Below the pieces are notes generated by a model. It saw only the letters and a program-made list of their open reading frames with translations, was not told where the DNA came from and did not search any database. From Paractinoplanes deccanensis (GTDB taxonomy: Bacteria; Actinomycetota; Actinomycetes; Mycobacteriales; Micromonosporaceae), in the NCBI RefSeq assembly GCF_016862115.1, contig NZ_BOMI01000002.1:1-64000 (forward strand): 64,000 nt of DNA, in the 5' to 3' direction. A program made the position numbers and the translations under genes. Shown here piece by piece: positions 16,019-23,958 of this stretch. Position 1 is the first letter of the stretch. Each line of letters opens with the position of its first letter.

Positions 16019-16681
16019 TCAGGCTTTTGAGCGGCGGTTGCGCAGCACCAGGACCAGCGCCAGCGCGATGACCAGCGCCGCTGCGACGCCGATCACCACG
16101 GGCACCACCGGCCAGGAGGGCGCCGTCGACAGGGCCGGGTTGGCGGCGTCGAGCGTCACGCTCCCCGAACGGCCGTCCAGGGCGTACGTGGTGAGGGTCT
16201 TGGTGGCGCGCACATAGCCCTCGCCGTCCGGGAAGAGGGCGCTGCGCACCTCGTGCCCGTCGCCGCTCGCGCAGGTCCAGTCGAGCACGACATCGGCGTA
16301 CGGGACTCCCTCGCGCTCGCCGATGGTGAATCCACCCTGCCGAACCGCCTTGCACGCCGCCCCGCCGGCGGTCACGGTGTAGCGCTTCGTCACATAGCTC
16401 AGCACCGTGGCGGCGTGCGACTCCAGGGCCGCCGCCTGCGCCTTGCCGTCGCCGTCGTCGAACGCGGCGGTGCCCGCTCGGAACAGCGGGTCGTCCTTCT
16501 CCATGTCCGCCGCCGAGACGATCAGCAGGTCGTACTCGAGCCCTAGCTTGGTGCGGACGTGCCCGTCGGCGCCCGAGGTGACGTCGGCGTACACGTTCGA
16601 GGTGAAGCCGTGCGCGGACGCCGGCGAGGCACCCAGCAGGGCGGCCGCCACCACGGCGGCCACCAGGGCGATGCGTTTCAT
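16019..16681 (-). CDS. Exported membrane-anchored 'AH' protein (HupE-ectodomain-like), paralogue 2
   Basis: 220 aa: a signal peptide (cleavage SASA/HGF), a beta-rich extracytoplasmic domain with two cysteines (AACKA, DWTCASG), one transmembrane helix (about 188-212) and a basic tail. Segments such as VRTKLGLEYDLLIVSAADMEKDD and REGVPYADVVLDW are typical of the extracellular part of actinobacterial HupE/UreJ-like proteins. The permease part is absent. A mature N-terminal histidine is predicted, which in CopC- and YcnI-like proteins can bind copper; that parallel is my inference. It lies 93 bp upstream of the WxL phosphatase gene. The ATG at 16681 begins the signal peptide. Confidence 0.75.
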   Translation of the reverse strand: MKRIALVAAVVAAALLGASPASAHGFTSNVYADVTSGADGHVRTKLGLEYDLLIVSAADMEKDDPLFRAGTAAFDDGDGKAQAAALESHAATVLSYVTKRYTVTAGGAACKAVRQGGFTIGEREGVPYADVVLDWTCASGDGHEVRSALFPDGEGYVRATKTLTTYALDGRSGSVTLDAANPALSTAPSWPVVPVVIGVAAALVIALALVLVLRNRRSKA

Positions 16682-16724
16682 GGTTGCACCGTGCACCGTC
16701 CGGGTTAACAAGATCAAAAACGCT

Positions 16725-16742
16725 GGCGAACCGATGGAGACA
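16725..16742 (-). promoter_or_regulatory. PHO-box-like direct repeat before AH protein 2
   Basis: Minus-strand TGTCTCC and GTTCGCC are spaced 11 bp apart, 45-60 bp before the start at 16681. The second unit differs from GTTCACC at one position; the first matches at four of seven. Just downstream the 11-mer TTGATCTTGTT recurs exactly as it does next to the PHO box at 15986-16003. Confidence 0.4.
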
Positions 16743-16806
16743 ACCTGCTCGGAGGCCCTTTTCCTCGGCTACAAAAGATCGCCACCCCCCGAGAGGACGT
16801 CCCGTC

Positions 16807-17463
16807 TTGCGCCGCCTGTTCCGCGCCCTGGTCGCCGCCGCCCTGCTGACCGTCGCCGGTTGCGGCACCGGCAGCGACTGGTCGCAGCCGCACCCCACCC
16901 CCACACCCGTCGGCAGCCTCGGCGCCGGCTTCACCGATCCCGCGTCGCCGCCCACCCCCGAGGGCACCGTCACCCCCTCCCCCGGCTCGTGGGACGACGT
17001 GCACCCCTCCGCGGGCTACCGCGTGGTCCTGCTGCACGCCGGCACCGACGCACCGACCAAGGCCCTGATCAAGGGGGTACGCGACTGGGCGCGCGCCGAG
17101 GACGTCGACCTGCGCGAGGTCACGGCCGACGAGCACGACCCCGTCCCCGGCATCGTGAAGGCGATGGACCAGCACCCCGACCTCGTCGTCAGCGCCGGCA
17201 ACGCCCTGGTCGACGCGCTGGCCGTGGTCACCGCCAGCCACCTCGACCGGCAGTTCCTCGTGGTCGGCGCCGAACTGGCCGAACCCACCCAGAACGTGAC
17301 GGCCGTCGACTGGTCCGGCGCGTCCTTCCGCGGCGAGGGCCTGGGCATGTCCTCGGCGTACGACGAGAGCTCGTTCACCGAGGCCCGCTGCGCCGCCGCC
17401 ATCCGCGCCGGGGTAGCCGCCGTCCTCAACAATCTGACCGGGATCGTGGTCTGGCTCCGGTGA
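16807..17463 (+). CDS. Short BMP-family-like lipoprotein
   Basis: About 218 aa. A lipoprotein signal with lipobox VAGC (Cys near residue 18) is followed by a Pro/Thr-rich linker and one Rossmann-like lobe resembling the basic-membrane-protein/PnrA substrate-binding family (DLVVSAGNALVDALAVV, QFLVVGAEL, AAAIRAGVAAV). It is shorter than the ~300-aa two-lobe binding proteins and no ABC permease is adjacent, so transport is uncertain. TTG 16807 was chosen: AGAGGAC (about 16792-16798) is well spaced and the product then begins with the signal peptide. It is divergent from AH protein 2, and its 3' end overlaps the convergent MFS gene by 38 bp. Confidence 0.7.
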   Translation: MRRLFRALVAAALLTVAGCGTGSDWSQPHPTPTPVGSLGAGFTDPASPPTPEGTVTPSPGSWDDVHPSAGYRVVLLHAGTDAPTKALIKGVRDWARAEDVDLREVTADEHDPVPGIVKAMDQHPDLVVSAGNALVDALAVVTASHLDRQFLVVGAELAEPTQNVTAVDWSGASFRGEGLGMSSAYDESSFTEARCAAAIRAGVAAVLNNLTGIVVWLR

Positions 17464-18646
17464 GCCACAGCTCCGGCACCGCCCGGATGACCAGGGCGAC
17501 GGTCACCACGGTGAGCACTCCCCCGACGGCGACCGCCGCCCGGGCGCCGAGCGCGGCCCCGCCGAACCCGTGCAGCACGTTCGCCAGCTGCGGCCCGCCC
17601 ATCAGCACGACCGTGAGCACACCCTGGATCCGGCCACGCAGCCCATCATCCGTGTACGCCTGCGAGATCGCATTGCGCACCGTGCTCAGCACGAAGTTGA
17701 CGGCCCCGCCCGCACCCAGCGCCACCAGCGCCGTTCGCAGGTCCGGCGCCAGGCCCAGCACCACCACACAACCACCCCAGGCCATCGCGGCGGACGCCAT
17801 GATCGCCCCATGCCGCCGCGCCCGGCTCAGCGGACCCGACACCACCCCCGCGAGGAGCACACCAGCCGGGTAGGCCGCGAACAGCAGGCCCAGCTCCGCC
17901 CCACCACCCGGCGCGCCGCCGAACGAGCGCTCCGCCAGCTCCGGCAGCAGCGCGTACGGAAGCGCGAACACCATCGCCGCCAGGTCCACGGCAAGCACGG
18001 CGACCAGCATCCGATGCAGCCCCCCACCGCCCGGTTTCCGTGCCGCCGGGGGCATCTCCGGCAACCGCGCCACCGCCCACAGCACCACGATGAGCGCGAG
18101 CGCGTCGAACAGATAGAGCGAGCCCAGCCCGGCCACCGGGATCAGGACACCGGCGAGCAGCGGCCCCACCACGGCCCCGCTGTACCGCGTCAGCGAGCTC
18201 AGCGCGCTCGCCGCCACCAGTTGCTCGGCCGGCACGACCCGCGGCACCGCCGCCCCCATCGTCGTCATGGTCGCCCCGAAGCTGAGCCCCTGCACCGCGA
18301 CCAGCACGAGCAGAAAAGCCACCGAGTCGAGCCCGGCCACGGTGTTCAGCCACAGCCCGAGATAGGCAAGCCCCAGCCCCGCGTTGCCGGCCAGCAGCAG
18401 CGTCCGCCGGTCCATCGCGTCGGCCAGGACACCGAACCCCAGCGCCGACACGACGAGCGCCCCCAACGAGACCGCCGCCGACACCCCCACCAGAGCGGAC
18501 GACCCGGCAAGCGTGAACAGCTGCGCCGGCACGGCGATGAGACTGAACGACCCCCCGAACGCCGTCACCAGCGAGGCCAGCCAGAGCCGGCGGAACGCCG
18601 CAATGCGCAGAGGCCGCCCGTCAACGAAGTACGCCCTGATCGTCAT
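17426..18646 (-). CDS. MFS transporter (EntS-like exporter)
   Basis: 406 aa with about 12 hydrophobic segments. The loop between helices 2 and 3 carries a degenerate MFS signature (GVLADAMDRRTLLLAGN). The pattern matches the enterobactin-exporter-type MFS branch (DHA3-like), which exports siderophores or drugs by proton antiport. The substrate cannot be assigned: no siderophore gene is nearby. The ATG is at 18646, and the gene stands 28 bp downstream of the ArsR-like gene, so the two may be co-transcribed. Its 3' end overlaps the lipoprotein gene on the other strand. Confidence 0.88.
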   Translation of the reverse strand: MTIRAYFVDGRPLRIAAFRRLWLASLVTAFGGSFSLIAVPAQLFTLAGSSALVGVSAAVSLGALVVSALGFGVLADAMDRRTLLLAGNAGLGLAYLGLWLNTVAGLDSVAFLLVLVAVQGLSFGATMTTMGAAVPRVVPAEQLVAASALSSLTRYSGAVVGPLLAGVLIPVAGLGSLYLFDALALIVVLWAVARLPEMPPAARKPGGGGLHRMLVAVLAVDLAAMVFALPYALLPELAERSFGGAPGGGAELGLLFAAYPAGVLLAGVVSGPLSRARRHGAIMASAAMAWGGCVVVLGLAPDLRTALVALGAGGAVNFVLSTVRNAISQAYTDDGLRGRIQGVLTVVLMGGPQLANVLHGFGGAALGARAAVAVGGVLTVVTVALVIRAVPELWLTGARPRSRSDC

Positions 18647-18673
18647 GGGGCGATCGTGGGGCCTGCCCCAGGG

Positions 18674-19177
18674 TCAAGGTCCAGTCGCCACGAGCGAGTC
18701 ACCGAGCGCCGTGCGCCAGTAGAGCACCTCACGCCCGGCACGGCGGCGCAGCACCAGGCCGGCGTCGAGCATCACCCTGAGATGGTTGCCGACCGCACCC
18801 ATCGGCAGACCCGAGGGCCCCGCGGCCAGCATGGCCGTGCGGGAGACGACGTCGGCCTGCAACACCCGCCGGCGACGCGGCCAGTCCGCTTCGACGGTCA
18901 CCGTCCACACCCAGCGCAGCAGCTCGAGGAGCTCCGCCCGCAGGCCGGGGCGCACCAGCGTCGCGGCGAGCCGGCCGGGCCGCAGGCCGAGGATCTCCGC
19001 ACGGATGCCGTCGTCGTCCCATTCGCCGGCGAGCTGCGCCAGCTCCTCCTCGAACGACATGCCGGCACGCTCGGGCACCACGCCGAGAAAGTCGGCCATC
19101 CATCCGGGCTGATCGCCGCGGCGCGGGCGCCACGCACGGCGGACCAGGTCCCGCCGCACCGGGTGGCGGGCCAGCAT
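18674..19177 (-). CDS. ArsR-like regulator, apparently shortened
   Basis: 167 aa from ATG 19177. The C-terminus has a winged-helix of the ArsR type (GNHLRVMLDAGLVLRRRAGREVLYW). Compared with the usual arrangement, the region between the first helix (SRTAMLAAGPSGL) and the recognition helix is about 10-15 residues too short, so helix 2 seems deleted. Upstream of the ATG, in frame, residues such as WQQVFHAANRDAYAG also look like family sequence but no start codon precedes them. I infer a decaying or unusual regulator. It is divergent from an MFS exporter at 19261, the classic arrangement for a repressor and its target. Confidence 0.65.
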   Translation of the reverse strand: MLARHPVRRDLVRRAWRPRRGDQPGWMADFLGVVPERAGMSFEEELAQLAGEWDDDGIRAEILGLRPGRLAATLVRPGLRAELLELLRWVWTVTVEADWPRRRRVLQADVVSRTAMLAAGPSGLPMGAVGNHLRVMLDAGLVLRRRAGREVLYWRTALGDSLVATGP

Positions 19178-19260
19178 CCCGGCGTACGCGTCTCGGTTGG
19201 CGGCGTGGAAGACCTGCTGCCAAGGCCCGATCGCGGGTTCGACTGTCCCACACTCCTTCG

Positions 19261-20454
19261 GTGCGCACCTACCGCGAGATCTTCGCCCTGCCCGAGTTCC
19301 GGGTGCTGTTCCTCGCCCGATGCCTGACGATGGCGGCCATCTCGATCGGCAGCCTCGCGCTGGGCGCCACCACTTACGCGAGCACCGGATCGCCGCTCCT
19401 CACCGCGCTGGCGATGTTCGGCGGGCCGCTGATCACGTTGCTCGGCTCGGCCACCGTGCTCAGCGCGTCGGACTCGATGGGCCCACGCCGCGCGTCGACA
19501 ATCATGCCGATCGCGTACGCGGCCGCGTTCCTCCTGCAGGCCCTGCCGCACCTGTCCTGGGGCTGGCGGTTCGCGATCCTCGCGATCCCGTTCCTCGCGG
19601 GCTCGGCGACCAGCGGCTCCACCATGCGGCTGCTGCACGACATCGTGCCGCCGGACGGTTTCGTCCTCGGCCGCGCGACCCTGAACATCGCGGTCGGCGT
19701 CATGCAGGTCGCCGGGTACGGGCTCGGCGGTTTCCTCCTCGCCTGGTGCACGCCGGCCACCCTCTTCCCCCTCGCGGCAGTGGCCGCCCTGGCGGCAGCG
19801 CTGAGCATTCGGCTCGGCGTCCGCGAACGGCCCGGCGTGGCCTCCGGCAAGGGACTGATGACGCGGACGCGGGAAGTGAACCGCGCGCTGCTCGGCTCGC
19901 CGGTGACCCGCCCGCTGTACCTGGCGATGTGGGTGCCCAACGGGCTGATCGTCGGCTGCGAGGCGCTGTTCGTTCCCCACGCGGGCCAGGCCGGCGCGGG
20001 CTACCTCTTCGCCGCCGCCGCGGCCGGCATGCTCCTCGGCGACGTCGTCATGGGCCGCTTCGTCCCGCCCCGCCACCGCGACCGGACCATCGAGCCGTTG
20101 CGGATGCTGCTGGCGCTGCCCTACCTCGGCTTCGCGTTCTCCCCGCCCCTGGCGGTCGCCCTGGTGCTCGCGTTCATCGCCTCGGCCGGCTACGCCGCCT
20201 CGCTGCCGCTGCAGGAGAGGCTGGTCGCCGCCACCGGCCCTCAGACAAGGGGCCAGGCGTTCGGCCTCTGCTCGACGGGCCTGATGGTGGGCCAGGCGGT
20301 CGGCGCGGCGGTCGGCGGCGCGCTCGCCACGGCAGTCGGCGCCACGCACGCCATAGTCGCCCTGGCAGCGACGTCAGCGGCCATCACGGCGGCGCTGACC
20401 CCAGCCCTGCAACGCTCCGCGCCGACGCGCGGCTCCACAGTGGTCACCAGGTGA
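19261..20454 (+). CDS. MFS transporter
   Basis: 397 aa with about 12 predicted membrane helices and a GTG start at 19261. It belongs to the broad MFS drug/metabolite exporter group (RATLNIAVGVMQVAGYGLGG, LPLQERLVAATGPQTRGQAFGL, where the last segment is the common helix 10-11 loop of actinobacterial exporters). It is divergent from the ArsR-like gene with about 80 bp between starts, the likely site of repression. The substrate is unknown. Confidence 0.85.
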   Translation: MRTYREIFALPEFRVLFLARCLTMAAISIGSLALGATTYASTGSPLLTALAMFGGPLITLLGSATVLSASDSMGPRRASTIMPIAYAAAFLLQALPHLSWGWRFAILAIPFLAGSATSGSTMRLLHDIVPPDGFVLGRATLNIAVGVMQVAGYGLGGFLLAWCTPATLFPLAAVAALAAALSIRLGVRERPGVASGKGLMTRTREVNRALLGSPVTRPLYLAMWVPNGLIVGCEALFVPHAGQAGAGYLFAAAAAGMLLGDVVMGRFVPPRHRDRTIEPLRMLLALPYLGFAFSPPLAVALVLAFIASAGYAASLPLQERLVAATGPQTRGQAFGLCSTGLMVGQAVGAAVGGALATAVGATHAIVALAATSAAITAALTPALQRSAPTRGSTVVTR

Positions 20455-20610
20455 GTTCCTCAAGTCCGTCGGCGCAGTGGCCAGACGATCCGGGCGTGCC
20501 GGCGCGGCTCCGGCCATCCGCAGCGCGGGGAGAGCTCGGGCTTGCTGATTGGGTGAGCGCCGCAACGGGTACGAATATCGCTGCCCGTACTCAGTCCGCA
20601 CGGAGGCGGC

Positions 20611-21195
20611 ATGAGCGCGACAAGTGGCGATCACGCATTGGACTATTCACGACGGCTCTACGCCAACGTGGTCGACTGGTACAAGGTCGCCGAGACCAAG
20701 GCGCAAGTGATCCTGTCCCTGGACGGGATCTTCATCTCGTTCCTGATCGGCTCCGTCCTTGCCACGAGCGCCGACGCGCGCGACGCGGTGAAGCAGTTCG
20801 CGTGGCACACCTGGATCGCGCTCGCGTTGCTGGCCGTCTCGCTCGCCGCGTCCGTGTTCAGCGCGGTGCGATGTCTCATCACGCGGGTCATGACGCCAAC
20901 TGAGGCGCGAAAGAGGTACACCTCCGAGCCGGGTCAGGACAGGCCGGACGGGCAGATGCCCGAATCGCTCTGGTTCTTTCAGAGCATCGCCATGTTCGAC
21001 GAGACGGTCTACTGCGAGAGTGCTCTCGGCGTGGATGCCGAGGCGGAGAAGGCCGCGCTCAACAACCAGATCTACCTGCTGTCGGGAAAGGTCCTGAAGA
21101 AACACAGATGGGTCAACCGCGGCTTCTTCTTCGCCGGCGCGGCGCTGATCTTCTTCCTTGCGGTGGGCCTGAGCTACCTGTGGCAGATCAGTTGA
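20611..21195 (+). CDS. Pycsar-effector-like transmembrane protein (orphan)
   Basis: 194 aa. After an amphipathic N-terminal helix comes the segment VAETKAQVILSLDGIFISFLIGSVLA, matching the first membrane helix of PycTM-type effectors of Pycsar anti-phage systems (family pattern: AxTKAxxxLxxxG). A second helix (about 70-92), a cytosolic stretch (about 95-165) and a terminal helix (about 168-190) follow. In Pycsar, cUMP or cCMP from a PycC cyclase triggers membrane disruption. No cyclase-like gene is visible within this window near it, so it is an orphan or serves another role. The start is ATG with a GGAGG site 5 bp upstream. Confidence 0.65.
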   Translation: MSATSGDHALDYSRRLYANVVDWYKVAETKAQVILSLDGIFISFLIGSVLATSADARDAVKQFAWHTWIALALLAVSLAASVFSAVRCLITRVMTPTEARKRYTSEPGQDRPDGQMPESLWFFQSIAMFDETVYCESALGVDAEAEKAALNNQIYLLSGKVLKKHRWVNRGFFFAGAALIFFLAVGLSYLWQIS

Positions 21196-22015
21196 CGCGG
21201 CACAGGCGGCAGTCCGACGCGGTGGCGCGATGGTGGCGTGCCCAGAGTCCGGCATCGCGCTCGGCGCGGCGAGCCGGAACGACGGCCAGCAGCAGGCGGC
21301 GCAGGAGGTGAAGGTTGGTGGGCAGCGCCGCGACGTCCGCCTCGCGGAGTCGTGGGTGGTCGACGACGAGTGCGCCGTCGCTCATGGTCACCAGTGCTCG
21401 GTACTGGCGCAGATCGTTCGGCCCGTCGGGCTGGAACAGCGTCTCGCCCGGGCGGCTGGGCCGGAGGACATGCCGCCCCTCCGGGTGGAGGTGCTCGAGG
21501 AACCATTCGAGGAAGGCGGTGCGTGCCGGCCCATGGGTGGGGTAGTGGTCCGCGGAGTGTGCCTGTCGCACGAGGCCGGCCAGGGTGCTGGAGCCCACCG
21601 CGATGAACGTCTTCGGGTCGCGGGGGATCTGCCAGCGCTCCCACGTGGGCCAGGTGCCGGGTGCCGTGGCGGGCCTCGGCAAACTCGGCGCCTGCTCCAG
21701 GAACGCGGTGTCGACACCCGCTCCGGTGAGGTGCTTGCGCAGCCACGATCGCTGGAAGTCGCCGGCGGTCTGCCAGGTGCAGACGAGTCCGTCGTATTCG
21801 CCGGGCGGCGGGGGCCGGTCGGCGCCGGGCAGGTTGTGGCAGACGTCGGCGATGAGCCTGATCTCGGCGAGGTGGCCGTCGGGATGCTTCGACCGGCCGG
21901 GGTTCGCCGCCAGGGCCCGTATCTCGATCATCGCGGCCGACAGCAGCACCGCGATGGCCGCGCGGCGCTGATCGTGAGACCACCCTCTGGGCGGCGGCCT
22001 TCGGCGCAGATGCAC
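21188..22015 (-). CDS. Hypothetical protein
   Basis: About 275 aa from GTG 22015; a shorter start at ATG 21931 is possible, since no clear ribosome site precedes the GTG. I do not recognise the family. Coding bias is convincing and the second half has an ordered pattern (GDFQRSWLRKHL, AFLEWFLEHLHPEG, RPGETLFQPDGPNDLRQYRALVTM). A C-terminal Cys-x2-Cys (DCRLCRVN) might bind metal. It has no signal peptide or membrane helix. Its last 8 bp overlap the convergent Pycsar-like gene, and the homologous role, if any, is unknown. Confidence 0.55.
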   Translation of the reverse strand: MHLRRRPPPRGWSHDQRRAAIAVLLSAAMIEIRALAANPGRSKHPDGHLAEIRLIADVCHNLPGADRPPPPGEYDGLVCTWQTAGDFQRSWLRKHLTGAGVDTAFLEQAPSLPRPATAPGTWPTWERWQIPRDPKTFIAVGSSTLAGLVRQAHSADHYPTHGPARTAFLEWFLEHLHPEGRHVLRPSRPGETLFQPDGPNDLRQYRALVTMSDGALVVDHPRLREADVAALPTNLHLLRRLLLAVVPARRAERDAGLWARHHRATASDCRLCRVN

Positions 22016-22089
22016 GAGGGAACGGTATCCGCCGGCGCCAGGGCGGAAATGGAAGGCGCCGATCCGGTCGGCGGGGGTACGGTGCGCCG

Positions 22090-22734
22090 ATGGCGTCCAC
22101 GTACCCGCCGCTGAACCTGGCTGTTCGCACGCCGAGGATCACGCTTGCCGCTGCCACCGACGCGATGCTGGAGCGGCTCGTGCCCGTGGTTCGGGCCGGC
22201 GTGGTGACCGAGGGTGGCCCCTTGCCGTTCGACGATCCGATGTCGCTGTACGAGCAGAGCCCGGCCCGCGAGTGGCAGTGGATGCGCCGCATCTGGTCGG
22301 GGCGTGCCCGCGTCGAGGCGGATTTCTGGCGCCTCTATTTCGTGGTGTGCGACGGCGGTGAGCCGGTCGGCATGCAGGATCTGATCGCCAACGACTTCGC
22401 CGATCTGGGCACCGTGCACACGTTCTCGTGGCTGGCTCCGGGGGTGCGCGGGCGCGGGCTGGGCAAGGAGTCCCGGGCGGCGATTCTGCACTTGGCCTTC
22501 GAGGGCTTCGGCGCCCGCGAGGCGTCCAGCGACGCTTTCATCGACAACGAGGCGTCCAACCGCGTCTCCGAGGCCGTCGGCTACACCCGCAACGGCACCG
22601 ACTGGGCCACGCGCCGCGGCGAGCCGTGCCTGCTTCAGCGCTGGCGCCTGACCCGGGCCGCCTGGCAGGAGCGCCGCCGCACCGACATCACGTTGTCCGG
22701 TGTCGAGGAGTGCAAGCCGGTGCTGGGCCTGTAA
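22090..22734 (+). CDS. GNAT family N-acetyltransferase
   Basis: 214 aa with a RimJ/RimL-like GNAT fold: the acetyl-CoA loop is in the PGVRGRGLGKESRAAIL segment (motif A, Q/RxxGxG/A) at about residues 117-132, followed by NEASNRVSEAVGY, the usual N-x2-S helix of motif B. Members acetylate protein N-termini, amino groups or drugs; the substrate is unknown. A TACGGT -10-like box at 22078-22083 lies only 7 bp before the ATG, so the message may be nearly leaderless. Confidence 0.88.
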   Translation: MASTYPPLNLAVRTPRITLAAATDAMLERLVPVVRAGVVTEGGPLPFDDPMSLYEQSPAREWQWMRRIWSGRARVEADFWRLYFVVCDGGEPVGMQDLIANDFADLGTVHTFSWLAPGVRGRGLGKESRAAILHLAFEGFGAREASSDAFIDNEASNRVSEAVGYTRNGTDWATRRGEPCLLQRWRLTRAAWQERRRTDITLSGVEECKPVLGL

Positions 22735-22794
22735 GGGTCCTCCCCTTCGGAATTGGCCGTCGGCAGCCCGGCGCGGTGCGGGGAGCATGGGGGC

Positions 22795-23481
22795 ATGCGG
22801 GTTCTGGGGCTGCTCGGCGGCATGAGCTGGGAATCGACCGACTACTACTATCAGCGGCTCAATCGTGGGGTGCGGGACCGGCTCGGCGGGCTCCACTCGG
22901 CGCACAGTGTGACCTACACCGTGGACTTCGCCGAGGTGGAGCGGATGCAGGTGGCGGGGGCCTGGGACGAGGCTGGTGTGTTCCTCGGCGAGTGTGCCCG
23001 CAAGCTGCAGAGCGCCGGCGCCGAGGGGCTCGTGCTCTGCACCAACACGATGCACCGGGTGGCGGGGGCGATCCAGGACGCGGTCGGCATTCCGCTGCTG
23101 CACATCGCGGACGGGACGGCGCAGGCGCTGCTCGACGACGGTGTGCGGGAGGTCGCCCTGCTGGGGACGCGCTACACGATGGAACAGGACTTCTATCGGG
23201 CGCGGCTGGAGGAGCGCGGCCTGCGCGTCACGGTTCCGGACGCCGCCGCGCGGGAGACGGTGCACCGGGTCATCTTCGAGGAGCTGTGCCAGGGGCTGGT
23301 TCTCGAGCGCTCACGCGAGGCGTACATCTCGATCCTGAAGGGTCTGCGGGCCGAAGCGGTGATCTTCGGGTGCACCGAGATCGGGCTGTTGCTCGACGAG
23401 AGTGACAGTCCGCTTCCCGTGTACGACACGACGCTGCTGCACGTCGAGGCGGCCTTGGACTGGGCGCTGTCAGAGGGCTAG
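22795..23481 (+). CDS. Aspartate/glutamate racemase family protein
   Basis: 228 aa, the usual length for PLP-independent Asp/Glu racemases. The N-terminal LGLLGGMSWEST is a family signature. The two catalytic cysteines are present in LCTNTMH (about residue 80) and FGCTEIG (about residue 190). It interconverts L- and D-aspartate or a related amino acid in the cytosol. ATG 22795 was chosen because the signature starts right after it. Its 3' end overlaps the convergent flavin-reductase gene by 12 bp. Confidence 0.92.
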   Translation: MRVLGLLGGMSWESTDYYYQRLNRGVRDRLGGLHSAHSVTYTVDFAEVERMQVAGAWDEAGVFLGECARKLQSAGAEGLVLCTNTMHRVAGAIQDAVGIPLLHIADGTAQALLDDGVREVALLGTRYTMEQDFYRARLEERGLRVTVPDAAARETVHRVIFEELCQGLVLERSREAYISILKGLRAEAVIFGCTEIGLLLDESDSPLPVYDTTLLHVEAALDWALSEG

Positions 23482-23958
23482 CGACCGGTACCGGCTGCCG
23501 TGGAAGACCAGCGGCTGCACGGCCGGGTCGGCGTCCAGGTCGTGCACGCGCAGCAGGATGATGTCGTGGTCGCCGGCCGGGATCTCCCGTTCGATGCTGC
23601 AGTCGATCCAGGCGCTGGAGCCCTCCAGGAAGATCGCGCCGTCGTCGGTGGTGCGCCAGTCGAGCGACTCGAAGCGGTCGGCGTCCCGGGCGGCGAGCTG
23701 ACGGCCGGCCTGTTCCTGGTGGGCGCCGAGCACGCTGACGCCGAGGCGGGCGGCGCGGCGCAGCGTCGGCCAGGTGGTGGAGGTGTGCGCGACGCAGACG
23801 GAGACCATCGGCGGGTCGAGTGACACCGAGACGAACGAGTTGGCCGCCAGGCCGCTGGGCTCGTCGTCGACGAGGGCGGCCACGACGGTGACGCCGGTGG
23901 GGAACGAACCGAAGACGCGCCGCAGGCGCTGCGGTGCCAGCGCGGACTGCATGGTCAT
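23470..23958 (-). CDS. Flavin reductase domain protein (HpaC-like)
   Basis: 162 aa, the standard length for FMN-binding split-barrel flavin reductases that supply reduced flavin to two-component monooxygenases. Typical elements are FPTGVTVVAA, GLAANSFVSVSLDPPMVSVCV and a HDIILLRV strand near the C-terminus. Its start overlaps the stop of the SolA-like oxidase gene (ATGA), so the two are translationally coupled. No partner monooxygenase is adjacent, which makes the pairing with a flavin oxidase unusual. Confidence 0.9.
   Translation of the reverse strand: MTMQSALAPQRLRRVFGSFPTGVTVVAALVDDEPSGLAANSFVSVSLDPPMVSVCVAHTSTTWPTLRRAARLGVSVLGAHQEQAGRQLAARDADRFESLDWRTTDDGAIFLEGSSAWIDCSIEREIPAGDHDIILLRVHDLDADPAVQPLVFHGSRYRSLAL

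Noticed and set aside
23470..23958. Reductase half of an HpaBC-type monooxygenase operon
   Set aside because: No monooxygenase component gene is adjacent; the coupled gene is a SolA-like oxidase.
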